Of a stretch of 64,000 nt of DNA, positions 30,901-45,900 are shown piece after piece. Each line of letters starts with the position of its first letter. Within the stretch, counting starts at the first letter, position 1. Made by a program: the position numbers and the translations under genes. The notes below the pieces were generated by a model. It had not been told where the DNA came from and made no database searches. It was given only the letters and a program-made list of their open reading frames with translations. The stretch spans positions 124,001 through 188,000 of the forward strand of contig NZ_JAGTUU010000010.1 of assembly GCF_018224955.1 (NCBI RefSeq), given 5' to 3'. The stretch is from Thetidibacter halocola. Lineage in GTDB: Bacteria; Pseudomonadota; Alphaproteobacteria; Rhodobacterales; Rhodobacteraceae.

Positions 30901-33900
30901 GTCGCCCGCGCTGACAAAGCGGCCTTCCAAGCCGTCATAGACGGGCCGCGACTGGCTGCCATAGGCCCGCGTCTTGGAGCCGAGGAAGACATAGCCCGCT
31001 GTGCCGAGCAGGGTCGTGCCTGCGATCCCGCCCATGTCGCCGAAGTCGATATTGTCCTCGTCGGCGTTGCCGAAGATTTCCAGCAGATGGATGGGCGCGA
31101 GGGTCGAGCGTTGGGCCGTGCCGACGGGCGCGCCGCCCGCCGCATCGGTGCCAGGCACCACGACGGCCCCGGCGATCAGCTGGCCCCGGATCTCGATGGT
31201 GGCGCCAAAGCCCGCGTCGGTATCGGCCAGGAACGGCCCGTCGTTCACCACGCGCGCGTCGCCGTAGAACTCGATACCCTCGGCGGCCAGGACGCGGGCG
31301 TTGCTGTCAAGGTCGATGTCGTCGCCCGCGCGGACCTCGATCCAGCCGGCCTCGGCAAAGATCGTGGCATTGGTGATGGTGCGCGGCGCGTCCGCATGCC
31401 GGGTCGGCGCCGCCGTGCCGTCCTGCGCGAATTGCGCAAGACCCGGATCGGTCGCGTCCACATCGGTCAGGATGAAGTCGGCGGTGCCCTCCTGCCCCGC
31501 GACGATGCCATCCTCGCGCACCGTCAGGCGGATGTCGCCGGTATAGGTGTGGGCGAAGGTCAGGTAGAGCTGGTTCGCGGTCTCGGTCAGGTAGATGCTG
31601 TCCGATGCCTCCAGCATGACGTCGTCCACCGACAGACCGAAGATGTTGTAACGGCTGTCGATATCGAGGTCGTTACCGACCTGGCCAATCGAGCCGCCAT
31701 GTGCGTCGATGAAGATCGACTGCGCGCGCACGTTCCAGACCTCGTCATTCCGGGCGTCGATGATGCTCCCCGCCTGGCTGCGCAGGCCCACGTCGTCACT
31801 GTCCGCGGCGTTGCGGGTCAGGCCGTCGAACGGGTTGGCGTCCTTCATGTCGATGGTATGGATGCGCATGTCGCCGACGGTCTCGTCCAGCCACACGCCG
31901 CCCGAATTGGTCGACGTAGTGTCGAAGACCCTCAGCACGCCGTCGCTATTCTTGAGATCGGTGTTGATCTCGAGCCAGGCGTCGCGCTTGCCGACGCCGC
32001 CAAGGCCCTGTTCCACCGTCGTCCCGGCGGTCACGGCCGTCGCGTCGGGCAGCAGGAAGTAGGGACCGGTGCCCACCACCAGGTCGGCGCCCGCCACCAG
32101 CGTGATGTTGGTGCCCGAGACATCCGCCTCGGGGTTGGCATTGCCCAGTTCCTCGGTCGCGCTGCGCGCGTCGATGATGGCCTGCGGCGAATAGAGCAGC
32201 ACGTCGTCGAATTCCGACCGGATACGCTGCACCCGCAGGTCGCCGGTCTTTTCGGTGACGGTCACATAGCCGTTGGTCCAGATGTCGATATCGCCGCCCG
32301 ACAGGATCTCGGTGATGCCGATGATGTCGGTGCGCGGTTCGGCCTGCACGGTGGCGGCGGCCGCCTTGATGACGATGTTGCCGCCGGCGCTGACGCCGGG
32401 CTGGGTCAGCTGGTCGGTGGCCTGGTCCGCCTCGCGGAAGCTGTAGACGCTGGCGATCTTGGACGGGTTGTTGGCATAGGCGCCGATATACTTGTTCGGG
32501 ATCGGATTTTGTTCGGGCTCGAAATAGACGACATAGGTGCCGCCACCCGCCTGTGCCGGGTGCTTGACGGTTACGCCGCCGCGCAGGCCGACATTCGTCT
32601 CGCGGACCGAGGTTTGCAGGATCATGTCGACGTCGCCCACCGCGTCGACGGCGTCGATGGTCACCATGTAGTTCGGCGGGGTCGGCACCACACCGCCCGG
32701 CACACGCTGGCGACCCAGCACGTCGAGGAAGATGTTGTCGGCCGAGTCGACGTTGAAGCGGGTGATCGGCGTCAGGCTGTGGCTGTTTGTATCCGCCCCC
32801 GCGCTGGTGATGTCGATCTCGTTGCCCGCCAGCGCATCCGCCCGTGTCAGCGCCAGCTGCACCGACAGGCCGTCTTGCGAGACAATGACGAAATAGTTCT
32901 CGCCGCTGGTCAGCCCGCCCAGGGTGGCGGACCCGGCAAGATAGGTCACCATTTGCCCGGTGTAGAACGTGTTCTCGTAGGACAGGCCGATGGAATTGTC
33001 GCCGACAAAGACCTGGCGGCTTTCGAATTCCGTGGCGCGCGGCAGGTCGGCGGCATCCACGATATCCACGTTGATCCGGTTCGAGGAGGTGCCGATCGTA
33101 CCCACCCCCTGATCCAGCGGCGCGATGCCGTCGGCCAGGTCGTCGGTTTCCAGCCGCAGGATGTTGGTGCGGATGAGCGAGGTCGCCCGGGTGCCCGTCG
33201 ACAGGATGTCGCCGTTATGGTTATAGATCGAGGTCGTGCCGATCGGGTTCTCGATGATGCCGGTCAGGATCACGTCGCCCTTGCCGGTGTTCTCGATGGT
33301 GACGAGGCTCGGGGCCACGTCGCGCTTGATCGTGAAGACGAGGTTGCGCAGCGCGGTGGTCGGGTCGAGATAGGCCACCGGCGCGCGGTCGCCCAGCACG
33401 TTGATGTCCTGAAGCACGAGGTCCAGGTCGGACTGGTTCAGGATGCGCACCTGCGGCAGGCTGTCCCGCCATTCCCAGGTCTTGGCCTCGGTGCCGGTGA
33501 TGGCGTCCTTGGCGCGGATCACCACGTCGCCTGAGCCGGGGTTGACGATGTCCTGAACGTTGATCGTGCTGGTGGCCGACTTGATCTGCTGGCCGGCGGT
33601 ATTCTTCAGGCCTTCGTCGTCAATAATGTCGATATTCGTCGCCTCGAGGATGTTGCCCTGCGTGTCGATCACGGCCGAGACTTCCAGCAGCGGGATCTTG
33701 CCCGACAGGATCAGCACGTCGCTCTCGATATCGACGGTCTCGGTCCGGCCACCTGTGGTGCTGCCATGACTTCCGCCAGAGGCCAGCGACCGTTTGGAGG
33801 TCTGGGGATCGCGGACGATGTTCGCGTCCTCGCCACCCGCAAGGATCAGGAAGGCCATCTGGCTGGAGGCGCCATCCGTGCGCAGCGGCGTATCCAGGTT

Positions 33901-36900
33901 GTCGCGCGGTCCCGCAGTAATCAGCGCATCCGACCCGGAGATGACCGAGGAGTCGAGCTGCCGGTGCACGTTGGCGTCCGCGCTGACCCAGCCGAACAGG
34001 CCGGTCGAGCGGGCAAAGCTGCGGGCCCGCAGGTAGACTTCCTCTGCGGGGGTCTGCGGATCGCCGAAGGCAGCGACGAAATCGACACCCTCGAAGCCGG
34101 TGATCTTCGCCAGGTTGCCCACGTCCACCCGGTGCAGGGCGGTGTAGGACACGTCCGTGTCGTCCTCACCCTCGGAGTAGAAGCCCGCGCCCTTGGCCGA
34201 GCCGTCGGCGTTGATGTTGACGCTGCCGGTGCCGATGTCGATGGCGACGGTCGTGCCCTCGATGATCGTGGTCGTGCCGATGATCGCGTCGGCGGTGCCG
34301 CCGTCCAGGTTCACGTCGTTCAGCGACCGGCCGTCGCCGCCAAAGCCCAGGCCGCTGGCCTTGGCCTGGCTGTCCACGTCAGCCGAGAAATCGGCCGCGA
34401 TGCGCACGTCGCCGCCCACCAGGATGTTGCTGGACGCGCCGACGCCGATATCGATGTCGTAATCCATGTTGGTCCGCGCCGTGGCGTCGGCCAGGCCCAC
34501 GAACCCGCCCGCGCTCGACTGCGAGAAGATGTCGGAGCGGTGGAAGGTGTCGGCCTCTACGGTCAGGTTCTTGCCCGCGCGCAGACGCACGTTGTCGCCG
34601 ATCGTCGCCTCGGCGGTGGTGGTCTGGTTGGACCGCGCGTCAGCGTCGCCGATACCGACGAAGCCGCCGGTGCCGTTGCGCACGTTGGCCATGCCGTCGG
34701 TTTCAAGGTCGACCGTGACGAACACGGAGCCGCCCGCCTCGACCACCGCGGCATCCAGAATGGCGCGGGTGACGGTGATCTGGTCGGCCTGCGCGTCATT
34801 GGTGTTCACGCCGACGAAACCGCCGCCCGATCCCTTGGCCTTGGCCAGCGAGCGCCCGTCGCCGGAAATCGCCAGCTCGGTCGCCAGGTCAGAACCGCCC
34901 GGTCCGAGGATCTTGTGGTTGCCGGCGGGGGCGCCGTTCTGGGTGATGTCGATGCGCAGGACATGCTCTTCGCCGCCCACGTCGTTCAGGTCGACCACGC
35001 GTTCAAAGCTGTGGGTGGCGTTGCCCAGCCCTGTTTGCGCGACGAGGTCAACCTTGTTCGTCCGTGCCTTGTCGGTGAACAGGGTGACGTCGTTGCCGCT
35101 GACCTCGACGTAATAGCTGCGCCCGATCTCCAGGCTGCCGCCGCCCGCCGTCTTGATCGGCGCGTCCTCGGCCAGGATCAGCTGGTGGATGTCGGCGCCG
35201 GTGTTGTGGCCCTTCTGGGTCAGGATGATCTCGTCGAAGACAGGCTTGGCAATGGTGGTCGTCGCGTCGAACCCGTTGCCCGCAAAGGTCGCCGTCGCCA
35301 GGACCAGGTCGTTGCCGTCCACTTCGACCACGGAATAGGTGCCGTCAAAGACGCCGCCCGTGCCGCTGATGACGATGGTCGAGCCCGTTCCGAAGGCCGT
35401 GTCCGACCAGCCGCCGGCCCGCGTGATGCGGTCGGTCTCGCTGGCGTTCGGCGCCGCGGTGAAGGTGATGGCATCGGCGATGCGGGTATCCTTGACGGTG
35501 AACGTGTCGGTGATCCGCAGCGTCGCGCCCGAGATCGACTTGATCTCGTAGGTGCCGTCGTTCTCGCCCGATCCGGCGACCTGGATGGCAAAACCCTCGG
35601 CCAGGCCCTGCCCGGCCCAGGTGCCCGAGGTCAGGACCAGCTTGTCGCCCAGCGCGTCGCGCTCGAACCGGACCTTGCCATTGATGTCGCCCGCGATGTC
35701 GCTGCCCAGCCCGTCATCGTCGGTGCCGACCGTCACGACCACGTCGACCGGTTGCGACATGTTCAGCCGCGCCAGGCCCGAACCCGTGTCGATGGTCTTG
35801 CCCGCTTCCTTGACCAGCTGGATCAGGGTGCCGCTGACCGAATGGATCTCGAAACTGTCGGTGTTGCCGGAAATGCCGGTGGCCAGCCCCGAGATGGACA
35901 GGGTCCCGCCCGCCACGAAGACCGAATTGTCCCAGTTGCCGCCATCCGTCCGGGTGACGTGATGGTAAAGACCGGCCGGATCGGTGATCGACACGGCCGC
36001 GGTGACCGCCGATTTCGACGGGTCAAGCTCGATCACCGGGCCGTCGAAGGCCTTGAAGACAGAGGCGAAGTCGAAGGTGCCGGTACGCGAACCGGTTGTG
36101 ACCGCGCCGCTGAGACGGTCGAGCGTCAGGACGTTGTCTGTCTTGGCCACGACGTTGTAGGTTCCGGCGTTCTGCCCGGTGATGGTCAGCGGCGATCCGG
36201 CCTGAAGGCTGGCCCAGGCGCCGGTGGCCGTCACGGTGTAGCGGTCCGGCGTGGCGGTGCTGGCCCAGGTCGCGGTCTGGTTGTTGACACGGGTCGCGGT
36301 CAGGGCGTTCGCCGCGGTCAGCACCAGCACGTTGTTGGTGCCGCCGTCGCTGATGACATTCGCGATGACGTAGTTGGTGCCGTTGTTCAGCGACGACCCG
36401 CCGCCGCCGGGCGTTTCGATGAACAGGGTCTGGCCGGGGCGGAAGCCCTTGTCGAGCCAGTCGATGCCGGCATAGATCCGGTCACCGCCCGCGTTGCGGA
36501 CGAAATCGACACTGGTTTCCAGCTCGTCGTTGAACTTGAGCGAGATCTCGTCGCTGTCGCCCACCACGACGCGATAGGTCTCGCCGAATTGCAGCCCGGC
36601 AATCGGCACGGCGGGCGTTTCCTGCGTGCTCGTCGCGGTATAGACCACCTGGTCGCCGTTCGAGAAGCCGTGCGACAGCGGATCGCCATCCTCGTTGATA
36701 AAGACGATGTTGTTGTTGGCGTCCACATCGGTGAACACCACCTGGCTCTGCGCCTGGCCGTTCTGGGTGAAGTTCGCGGTGCCGCGTGTCGCGTCTACCT
36801 GCCCGATGTTGAATTCGATGGGCTTGGGCGCATCGTAGACCACGCTGTCGCCGGTCACCAGGTCATGGCCGTTCAGCAGCGTGATCGTGTCGGCGGTGGC

Positions 36901-39900
36901 GTCCACGTCGCCCGCGTCAAAGTCACGCTGGAAATTGACGTCGGACGCTTCCTCGACCAGCCGGATCGTGTAATCGTCGACGACCACCACGTAATAGGGG
37001 TTCGGCTTGGCGTCATCGATGATCGAGGTATTGCCGTTCGGGTCGTAGATCACCCGGTCGCCATCCTCGAACTTGTGCCCGTTGGCGAAGGTCAGCAGGT
37101 TGGCGGCATCGTCGATGCCGTATTCCTGCGTCGGGGTGACGGCGGTGCCGGAGAACGTCGATCCGAACTGGAAGTTGTTCGCATCGACCACGATGACATC
37201 GTATTCGCGGCGGATGATCTCGCCGGTTGTGCCGTCCACGCTGCTTCCCTGAAGCGCACCGATCGCCGAGTTGCCGTTGTTCTCGTATTCGACCGAGTCG
37301 CCGTCGTTCAGGTTGTGGGCCGTGACGGTGAGGCTGTCGTTGGCGGCATTCGTGCCGATGATCGCGAAATCGGGGATCACCACGTCTTGGGCGGCGACCG
37401 GCTTGTTGATCGCCTCGATGCGGATGTCGTCATTCGCGCCCGTGCCCGCCTTGAGGAAGGCACCCGCGCCGACCAGCGCCTGCACGTTGGTCTTGACGTA
37501 GCTGTCCGAAAGAGACGCGCCCACACCGATCAGGCCACCGGTCACGCCCTTGGTTTCGGCATCGGCCTCGGGATCCATCTGGGCGCGGACCGTGATGTCG
37601 CCCGCGCTGTGCACCACAGCGGCCGAGCCGATTTCGGCCGTCACGGCATAATCCAGCGTCTCGACGCCGTTCTCGGCCACGGTCGAACCGGCCGTCGCGT
37701 AGGATTTGTTGTCGGTCAGCGCCGCAAGGCCGCCAGCAACCGCGCGGGCATTGGCGATGGCATCGTCGGTCGCCTTGGCCTCGACCAGGACGGAATCCGC
37801 GCCGGACTCGGTCTGCGTGCCCACATTGCCGTCAAGCCGCACATCGACATCGCTGGCCGCGCCCGCATTGGCATAGGCCGCGCCCACGCCAATCAGGCCG
37901 CCGCCCACCGCAGAGGTGGTGGCGATGGCGCGGTTTGACGACAGGCCCTGGATCGTGACGGTGCCGCCCAGATCCAGCGTCGTGCCGCTGTCCATGATCG
38001 CCTTGACCCGCGGCGTCGCGGTCGAACGCGCCACGCCACCGGAAATGCCCGCCAGCAGCGCGCCCGCGGCAACCTTGACATCGCTGTCGACCAGCGTGTG
38101 CGCATCCGCCAGTAGCGAGAAGTCGTCAGCCACCACCGACACCGTTCCTTCGGTGAAGGCCTCTGTGTTGGGATCGGCGTTCACCCGCGTGAACGCACCC
38201 GAAAAGCCGATGCCGAGGGCAAAGTTGGTGCCCGTGCCGTCCGCGTTAATCTTGACGTCCGAGAAGGCCGTCACCGCCACGTCGCCATTGCCCTGCGCCA
38301 CCACGGTCGCGCCGTCGCCAAGATAGGCCCGCGTCGTCGTGTCCGAGTCGATCTGCGTCAGCGCGATCCCGAACGCGCCACCCAGCGCGATGCCCAGGAT
38401 TTCGCCGTCGGAATAGAGGTCGCTGCCGAGTTTCGCGTCCACCGTGATGTCGCCGTTGGTGGCGGTCACCTCGGCGGGCTCTTCGCCCGGGTCGGTGCTC
38501 TGGCCGGTCTGTGCGCCGATGAAGGCCTCGACCGTGTGGTTGTCCGTCACCTTGGCAGAGGCGGCCGCGCCACCGATCAGGCCGAAGGACGTGTTGGAAA
38601 TCGCCGCATCCGCGTCGGTCAGGCCATCGGCCAGAACGCCGACAGAGCCGCCCGACACCAGCGCCCCGTCGCCGATATAGGCGCGCGTGGTGCCGTTGAC
38701 CGTCGCCGTCACGGTCAGCAGGGCCACGTTGACTAGGCCCGCCGCGCCGCCCGTCGAGGTCGCCTCGACCTCATATTCCGAGAAGGCCTCGACATCGATG
38801 CCGCCCGAGACGGTTATCGACTTGCCAGCGGCGCGCGAAGGCGCCTTGCCCAGCGCCGGACCGATGAAGGCCTCGGACAGGCCGTTGACCTGCGCGTTCG
38901 AGATCAGGCCCGCGCCGCTGATCGCGGCGAAGGCCAGCACACTGGCCTCGGCCCGGGCCGTCATCTTGACCCGGTTCGAGGCGTCCTGGCCCACGCGCAC
39001 GTCGAGGTTGCCGGCGGTGATGCCGATATTCTCGCGCACATAGGCGCGGGCCTCGCCGTTGACGATCGAGGTGGGTTTCAGGCCGCGCACGTCAAAGGCG
39101 CTGGCCCCGACGCTGTCGATGGTCGTCGTGGCCGTCAGCGCGCCGTCCGCCTGCACGATCACGTCGCCGCTGCCCACATTGATATCAGAGGGCCTCGCGC
39201 CATCCGCCGCCCGACCCGTGCCGGTGCCGATGAAGGCCTCGAGCTTGCCCGAGACGACGGACTTGCCCTCGGAGAAGTTGCCGGTGATGCCGCCCACCTC
39301 GAAGAAGTCGAGCGAGGTCGTGGCGTCCATCGTCGCATTGCCGTCCACCGTGACCGACAGCGACCCCGCGTCGATATCGGCATTTTCGCCCACGTAGGAC
39401 CGGATCACGCCACCGGTGTCGGCATCGGCCAGGATGATCGAGATCGAGATGCCCGACAGGCCGCCCCGGATCACGTTCGCCACCGCGTCGAAATCGCCGT
39501 CCGCCGACAGCGTCACAGCGCCGGTTCCGGTGTTGACCGTGGTCACCGCGCCGCTGGCCGCCTGGGTCGAGCGCGCCCCGATGAAGCTTTCCACCGTGCC
39601 GGTGACGCGCGCCGTGGGCAGCACACCGCCGGCATTGGCGAGCGACGCCTTGAAGGATTGCGATTCCGCCGTCGCGAGGAACCGCTTGGCATCCGCCCGC
39701 AGCGAGACAGAGCCCGCCTCGACTGTGCCGCCCGCGCCGACAAAGGCGCGCACGGTTCCGCCCACCGTTGCGGTCGGCTTGGAGAACTCGATCGAGATCA
39801 GGTTGAGCCCGGCGCTGAGCAGCGAGGCATCGGCGGTGAAATCGCCCACCGCGTCAAGGTCGACCGCACCGGCGATGTCCACTATGCGCCCGTTGGCGGC

Positions 39901-42900
39901 GACACCCGCCACGCCCACCGGCGCGCCGATGAAGGACTCGACCGTGCCGTTGGCATTGGCGGTCGAGACCAGACCCGATCCGCCAAAGGCCGAGAAGCTG
40001 CCAGAGGCGCTGATCGCGTTGGCCGAGATCCGCACCGGCTTGGCATCGGTTCCGGCCGCCACGGTCAGCGTGTTCGACGACAGATCGACCCCGTCGCGCA
40101 CATAGGCGCGGGCGGTGCCGGTCACCTCGGCCGTGGGCAGCAGGATCTGGACGGTGCCAAGACCCACCGACAGCGAGTTGATTTCGGCCGTGGCCGTCAT
40201 CGTGGTGTCGATGGTCACGTTGGTGGCCCCGGTCACCGCCACGTCGGCCGAGCGCGACGCAAGGCCAGTGGCCCCCGCCGCGGCCTGCGCGCCGATGAAG
40301 GACTCGACCGTCGCGCTGACGATGGCCGTCGACTGGACCCCGGAGACGGAGATCGCACCGACCGAGACGCCCACACCGGTGGTCACGGCGCTGAGGCCTT
40401 CGGGAGTCGACGCCTTGATGTCCAGCGAGCCGGCATTCACTACCGCTGCCTCGCCCACATAGGCGCGCACGGCGCCCGACAGGGTGTTGATGACCTCGGA
40501 AAGGCCCAGCGACAGGCCCGCCGAGACCTCGACACTGGTGATCTCGGGGGTCGAGGCCATGCGTGCGGTGGCGTCGATGGTCACGGCCCCGCCGCCCACG
40601 TTCACCACGGCGCGGTCGGCGTCGGGGCTTTCGAAACTGCCGTCATCCTTGACGCCAGAGCCGAGATGCGCGTCGACCACGCCGGAAATCTCGGTATTGG
40701 CCTTGATCAGCGAGATCGCCGCGAGGGTCGAGATGTTGATCGACTCGTTGGAAACCGCGACCTCGTAATCGCCGTCCGCATCCACATCGAGGCTGCCCGC
40801 CGTGATCCGGCCGCCCTGCCCGACATGGGCCCGGGTCGTGCCCGACACTTCGGCATCGGTGAACATGCCGGTCGCGGCCAGGACGCCGCCGCCCGCGCCG
40901 CGCAGCAGATGCGCCTGCGCCTCCATGTCGGACAGCGCCTGCACGTCGACCACGCCGCCGCCCACGTTGATGTCGTTGCGGTTGCCCACCGGCCCGGCGG
41001 AAATCGCGGCGATCCCGACCGGAGCGCCCACAAAGGCCTCGACAACGCCCTGAACCTCGGAATCGGCCTTGAGCACGCCCATCGAGGCGATGCCGCCGAA
41101 GCCCAGGAAGAAGGTCTCGGCCGTGGCCTTGTAGACCACGCGGTCGGCGTCGCTTTCGCCTGCCTTGACCTGCAGCCCCCCCGCATCCAGCGAGACGCCG
41201 TCGCGCACGAAGGCCCGCGTTTCCGCGGTGACCCGGGCCGAGGGCAGCATGGCCGACAGATCGAGACCCGCCGACGCGCCGACCGCATTGATATCCGCCT
41301 CGGCCTCGACCAGGGCGTCGGCCTCGACGGTGACGGCCGCACCGCCGACATTGATCGAGGGCGCCGGCAGGATCTGCGCATGATCCGACCCGATGCCGAT
41401 GAAGGCCTCGACGGTGCCGCCGGCATCCGCCTCTGCGGTCAGCACCTGCGCACTGGCGGCAAAGCTGAACCCGCCGCCCAGCGCCGAGGCCAGGGCCTTG
41501 TGCTGGATCGCGTCGGCGAGGATGTCGAGGTCGGCGCCGGTCATCGTGACGCCCGATCCCACATAGGCGCGGGTCGAGCCGAAATTGTCGGCCTTGGGCA
41601 GCAGCACGGTGATGGCCAGCCCGAACGAGGCGCTTAGCCCGCCGGCCTCGGCGCTGGCGATCCGGTCGGAGGTCGCGTCGATGTCGAGGACACCACCGCC
41701 GGTGAGGGTGATCGTCGTCGGCGTCGCCGTGCCGGTGTCGTTGTAGCGCGCGCCGACAAAGGCCTCGACCGAGCTGGTGATCCGGGCGGTGCCGTCGGCG
41801 GCTGCCACACCGGCCCCCGCCCCGACGCCCGTCGCCGCCATGAAGGCGGTCGCGCGCTCGTTGGCCGAGGCGTCGATGGTCAGGTTGCGCGCGGTCAGCG
41901 TCGTGTTCTCGCCGACATAGGCGAGTGTCTGGCCGGTGACGCGGGCATTGGCCAGGGCGACGGCGATGCCGACAGCCCCGATGCCGATGCTGACCGGGGT
42001 GCTGACAGCGTCGAAGTCGGAGAAGGCCTTGACCAGTATGTCGCCCTTGGCGGCCGGGTTGCCGATGGCGTGGAAATCCACGGTGCTGGCCGCGGGTGCC
42101 GTGCCGGTGCGCGCGCCGATATAGGCCTCGGTCGTGCGGTCGACGAGGGTCTTGTATTCGGACCCCGCGCCGCCGGCGAAACCGATGGCGATGGTCGGAA
42201 CCACCACGCCGCCTTCGGGAACCTGCGTCGCAAGCGCCTTGCTGTCCGCCGTCACGTCGAAGTCACCGCCCCGCACGGTCGATGTGCCATCGACAAAGGC
42301 GCGGGTCGCGCCGCCGATCTCGGCCTTGGCCAGCGAGAAGGCGACGGCGATGGTCCCCAGGGCCGCGGCGCGGGCGACGCCGCGTGCCGTGTGGTCGCTG
42401 TCGGCATCGACGAACACGCCGCTGCCCGCTTGCAGAGTCGCATTGCGGGCAAAGGCCTGGACCGTTGCCTCGATGTCGGAACTGCCCGAGGCCCCGGCCC
42501 CGGCGACGCTGATCAGCCCGGCAGTCGACGAGACCGAGGTCGCCGAGGCCTGCACATCCTGCGTGCCGTCCGCGTCGATGCGGATCTGGCCCGACCCGGT
42601 GGTTGCGCTCGAATTCTCGATCGAGGCCGTCGTGGTGTTGGTCACAACGCTGTCGGCGACACTACCCGAGAAGGCCGCGCCCGACACGCCACCGGCGAAG
42701 GCCAGCGCCAGGACCTCGGTCACGGCGTCGGAGATGTCCAGCGCCTTGACGCTGATCGCGCCCGATGCGTCGAGGACGCTGCCCGTCCGGACATAGGCCT
42801 CGGTCGTCGTGTTCATGGTATTGTCGCCGAAGCCGCCCGCGCCCGCCACGGCCATCGAAATGACACCAGCGGAGACCGCCAGGGCGAAGGCCTCGGGATT

Positions 42901-45900
42901 CACTTCGCTGATCGCAGCGGATGTGGCCTCGATCAGGATATTGCCCGCCGACGCATCAAGCGTGGCGTTGGACACTCCGGCCCGCGTGGTGGCGTTGTAC
43001 TGGTTTTCCGCCAGTGCGACCGCGGCCGCGGCGTTGAAAGAAACCACTCCGCCGCCCGCCGAGACAGCCGCCGCCGTGGTCTTGGCCTCGGCCTTCATGG
43101 CGTCAGTCGCCCGGACGGTGATCGACGCGGCATCGATCCCCAGATCGGGGCTCGAAGGCGCGGGCGTGTCGTTGTTGGGAGAGTCGGTGACAAACGCCTG
43201 AACCGAACTGTTGACGACGTTCTTGGCCGTGGCGCCAGCGCCGGCACCGCCGATATCGACGGCCCCGCCGCCACCCTTGATCGCAACGCCCGTTCCGGAC
43301 GCGGTGACGCGCGACGGCGTAAGGCCGGTGTTGAGCGACTCCGCAATAACCGACGCGGTGGTGTCGGCGTCGATCTTGGAACTGTCGACCTGCGCCAGCG
43401 TCGCCGCGTTGACGGTGTTTTCGGCCAGTGCCACGGAAATGGTCAGGCCGATGCTCACGGCCCCGCCCCCGGCGGCCAGCGACACGGCAACCACGTTGGT
43501 ATCGACTGTTGTCTCTTCGGCGGCGCGCACCGTCACCGCGCCATTCTCGGCGGTCAGAGAGGATCCCGTGACGACGGCCGAAGCCGAGGTTGCATGCGTG
43601 GTCAGGGCATCGGCGCCTGCCCCGGAGACGAAGACCGCGACCACACCGCCAGAGACGGCGATGGCTGCGCCGATGGACAGCGAGGACACCTCGGCATCCG
43701 ACAGGGCCTGCACGGTCACGTCACCGATGGCGGCCGTTACATCGGAGTCCGTCACCAGCGCGCTGACAGCGGTGGCGAACTGGTTGTCGCTCAGCGCAGC
43801 GGCCCCGCTGATGGACAAACCGAATGTCCCGACTGCGACAGACACCGCGGCGGCGACCGCTATGGAATCGATGCTGGATTTGTCCTCTGCCAGTACGTTC
43901 ACTGGCCCGCCCGCATCGACGGTCGAGTCCACGATCTGCGCGGTGACCGCGTTGGTCAGCACGTTGTCCGTGCTCGACAGCGAGAAGGACAACGAAAGAC
44001 CCGCGGCCCCGACGCCTACCGCCCCTGCGAAGGCGACGGAAACGGAGTCGATTTCGTTGGTCGCAAGCGCCTTGACGCGCACCTGTCCTGTTGCATCGAT
44101 GTCAGAGCCGTCGATCGAAGCCAGCGTCGCGCCGGACATTTCGTTCTCTGCCAGGGTAACCGAGAAGGCGAGGCTCGCGCCCAGCGATCCGGCGGCGATG
44201 GCCAGCGAGGCCGCGACCACGACAGCCTGGATCTCCATGTCCGACTGGGCATCGACGGTGATCGCGCCGCTCATGTCCGTGCCGTCCGCGTTGCGGATCG
44301 TGGCGCCGTCCAGCTGCGCGGTGGTGACGCCGCTGATGCTGTTCTCTGCCTCGGCGCCCGCGCCCGACACGGCGACGGCCAGTGAACCGGCCGCGACCGA
44401 GATCGCCACGGCGACCGAGACGGCAAGGACGTCTGCGCTGGCCTTGGCGTCGATGTCGATGCCGCCCGCGCCGAGCGGGTCGAACAGGATGTCGGATGCG
44501 CTGACGCCCGCGGTCACTGCGGTCGACACGTCGTTGTCGATCAACGAGGCCGCGACCGAGATCGCGCCCGCAAGCGAACCCGCGCTGACCGAGATCGCAG
44601 CGGCAACCGCGACGGCGGTGATCTCGCCCGACTGCTCGGCGGAAATCGTGACCGGACCACCCGCGCGCACGGCGGCGCCCGAGCCGACACTGTCGACATC
44701 GCGGATCACCGCCTCGACCGAGCCGCCGACGGTGTTCTTCGCATCCGCGCCCGCGCCGCTGGCCGAGATGGCCAGCGTGCCGCCCGCAGCCACGGAAACC
44801 GCCGCGGCGATACCAACGGCGAGGATGTCGGCGGTGGATTGGGCGTCCATCGTGATCGCGCCGCCCGAGTCGAGTTCGGAAGCGTCGATCAGCGCCGCAG
44901 TCTGCGTCAGGATCGTGTTGTCGACAAGCGAGACGGCGATCGACGCGGCAAAGCTGCCGGTCGAGCCGACCGCGATGCCCACCGAGGCCGCGATAACGAT
45001 GGCGGTGATCCCGGCATTGTCCAGCGCGGTGATGCTGGTGGCGCCGCCGGTGGTCACGTCGGACCCATCGACGATGCCGGCCGTGATGCGGTTGTCGATG
45101 ATGTTGTCGACATCCGCGCCCGCCCCGGCGCCGCTGACGCTGAAACCGCTGCCTGCCGAGACCGAGGCAGAGAAAGCGATGCCCAGCGCGAAGATCGCGG
45201 AATTGGACGTGGCGCTCTGGACGAGGTCGCCGTCGAGGATGACGGTCGAGTCCTCGATCACCGCCTCGGTGTGGTTGCGGATCGTGTTCGTGTTGATCGC
45301 GGCGGCGATGGACATCGCGACGTTGACCGTGCCACCGGCCGAGACGCCCACCGAGACGGCAAGCGTCACCGCGTCGATGCTGCTGTCGTCGGTCGCGGTC
45401 ATGGTCAGGTCGTCGGCCTCGGTCAGGGCCGAGCCGGTGATGATGCTGGAGACATCCGTGGCGATCTCGTTCTGCGCATAGCTCACGCCGACGCCGATGG
45501 CGCCGCCCAGTCCGCTGCTGACAGAGACGCTGGCACTGACCGTGACGATGATCGCGTCGATTGCGGAATTCGAATCCGCCGTGATGTTCAGGTGGCCGTC
45601 GGTCAGGACAGACCCGCCCTCGATCCCGGCAAGGACCGTGTTGGCGTCGCGCGTGTCGCCGTCATCCGTGCCGATCCGGTTCAGCGCGATCGTCGCGCCG
45701 ATCGAGGCGGAAATGGAGCTGCCACCGCTGGAAATGCCCACCGAGACCGCGCCCGCCACGCCGATGGCCGAGATGTCGGTGTCGCTGACGGCGACGATGT
45801 CGACCGTGTCGGCCACGTCGACCGTGGTCGCAACGCTGTCATTCGCGTCGGTGTCGCGCACCACCGCCTCGACCGTGTTGTCGATGTTGTTGAGCGCGAT

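Noticed and set aside
22432-33534. A 3,700-codon open frame on the plus strand, antisense to the giant gene, and others of 1,182, 1,390 and 1,890 codons nearby
   Set aside because: They mirror the codon bias of the GC-rich giant gene. Their products are Arg/His/Val/Asp-rich with no domain or repeat logic of their own and no ribosome-binding sites, whereas the minus-strand frame shows recognisable families throughout.
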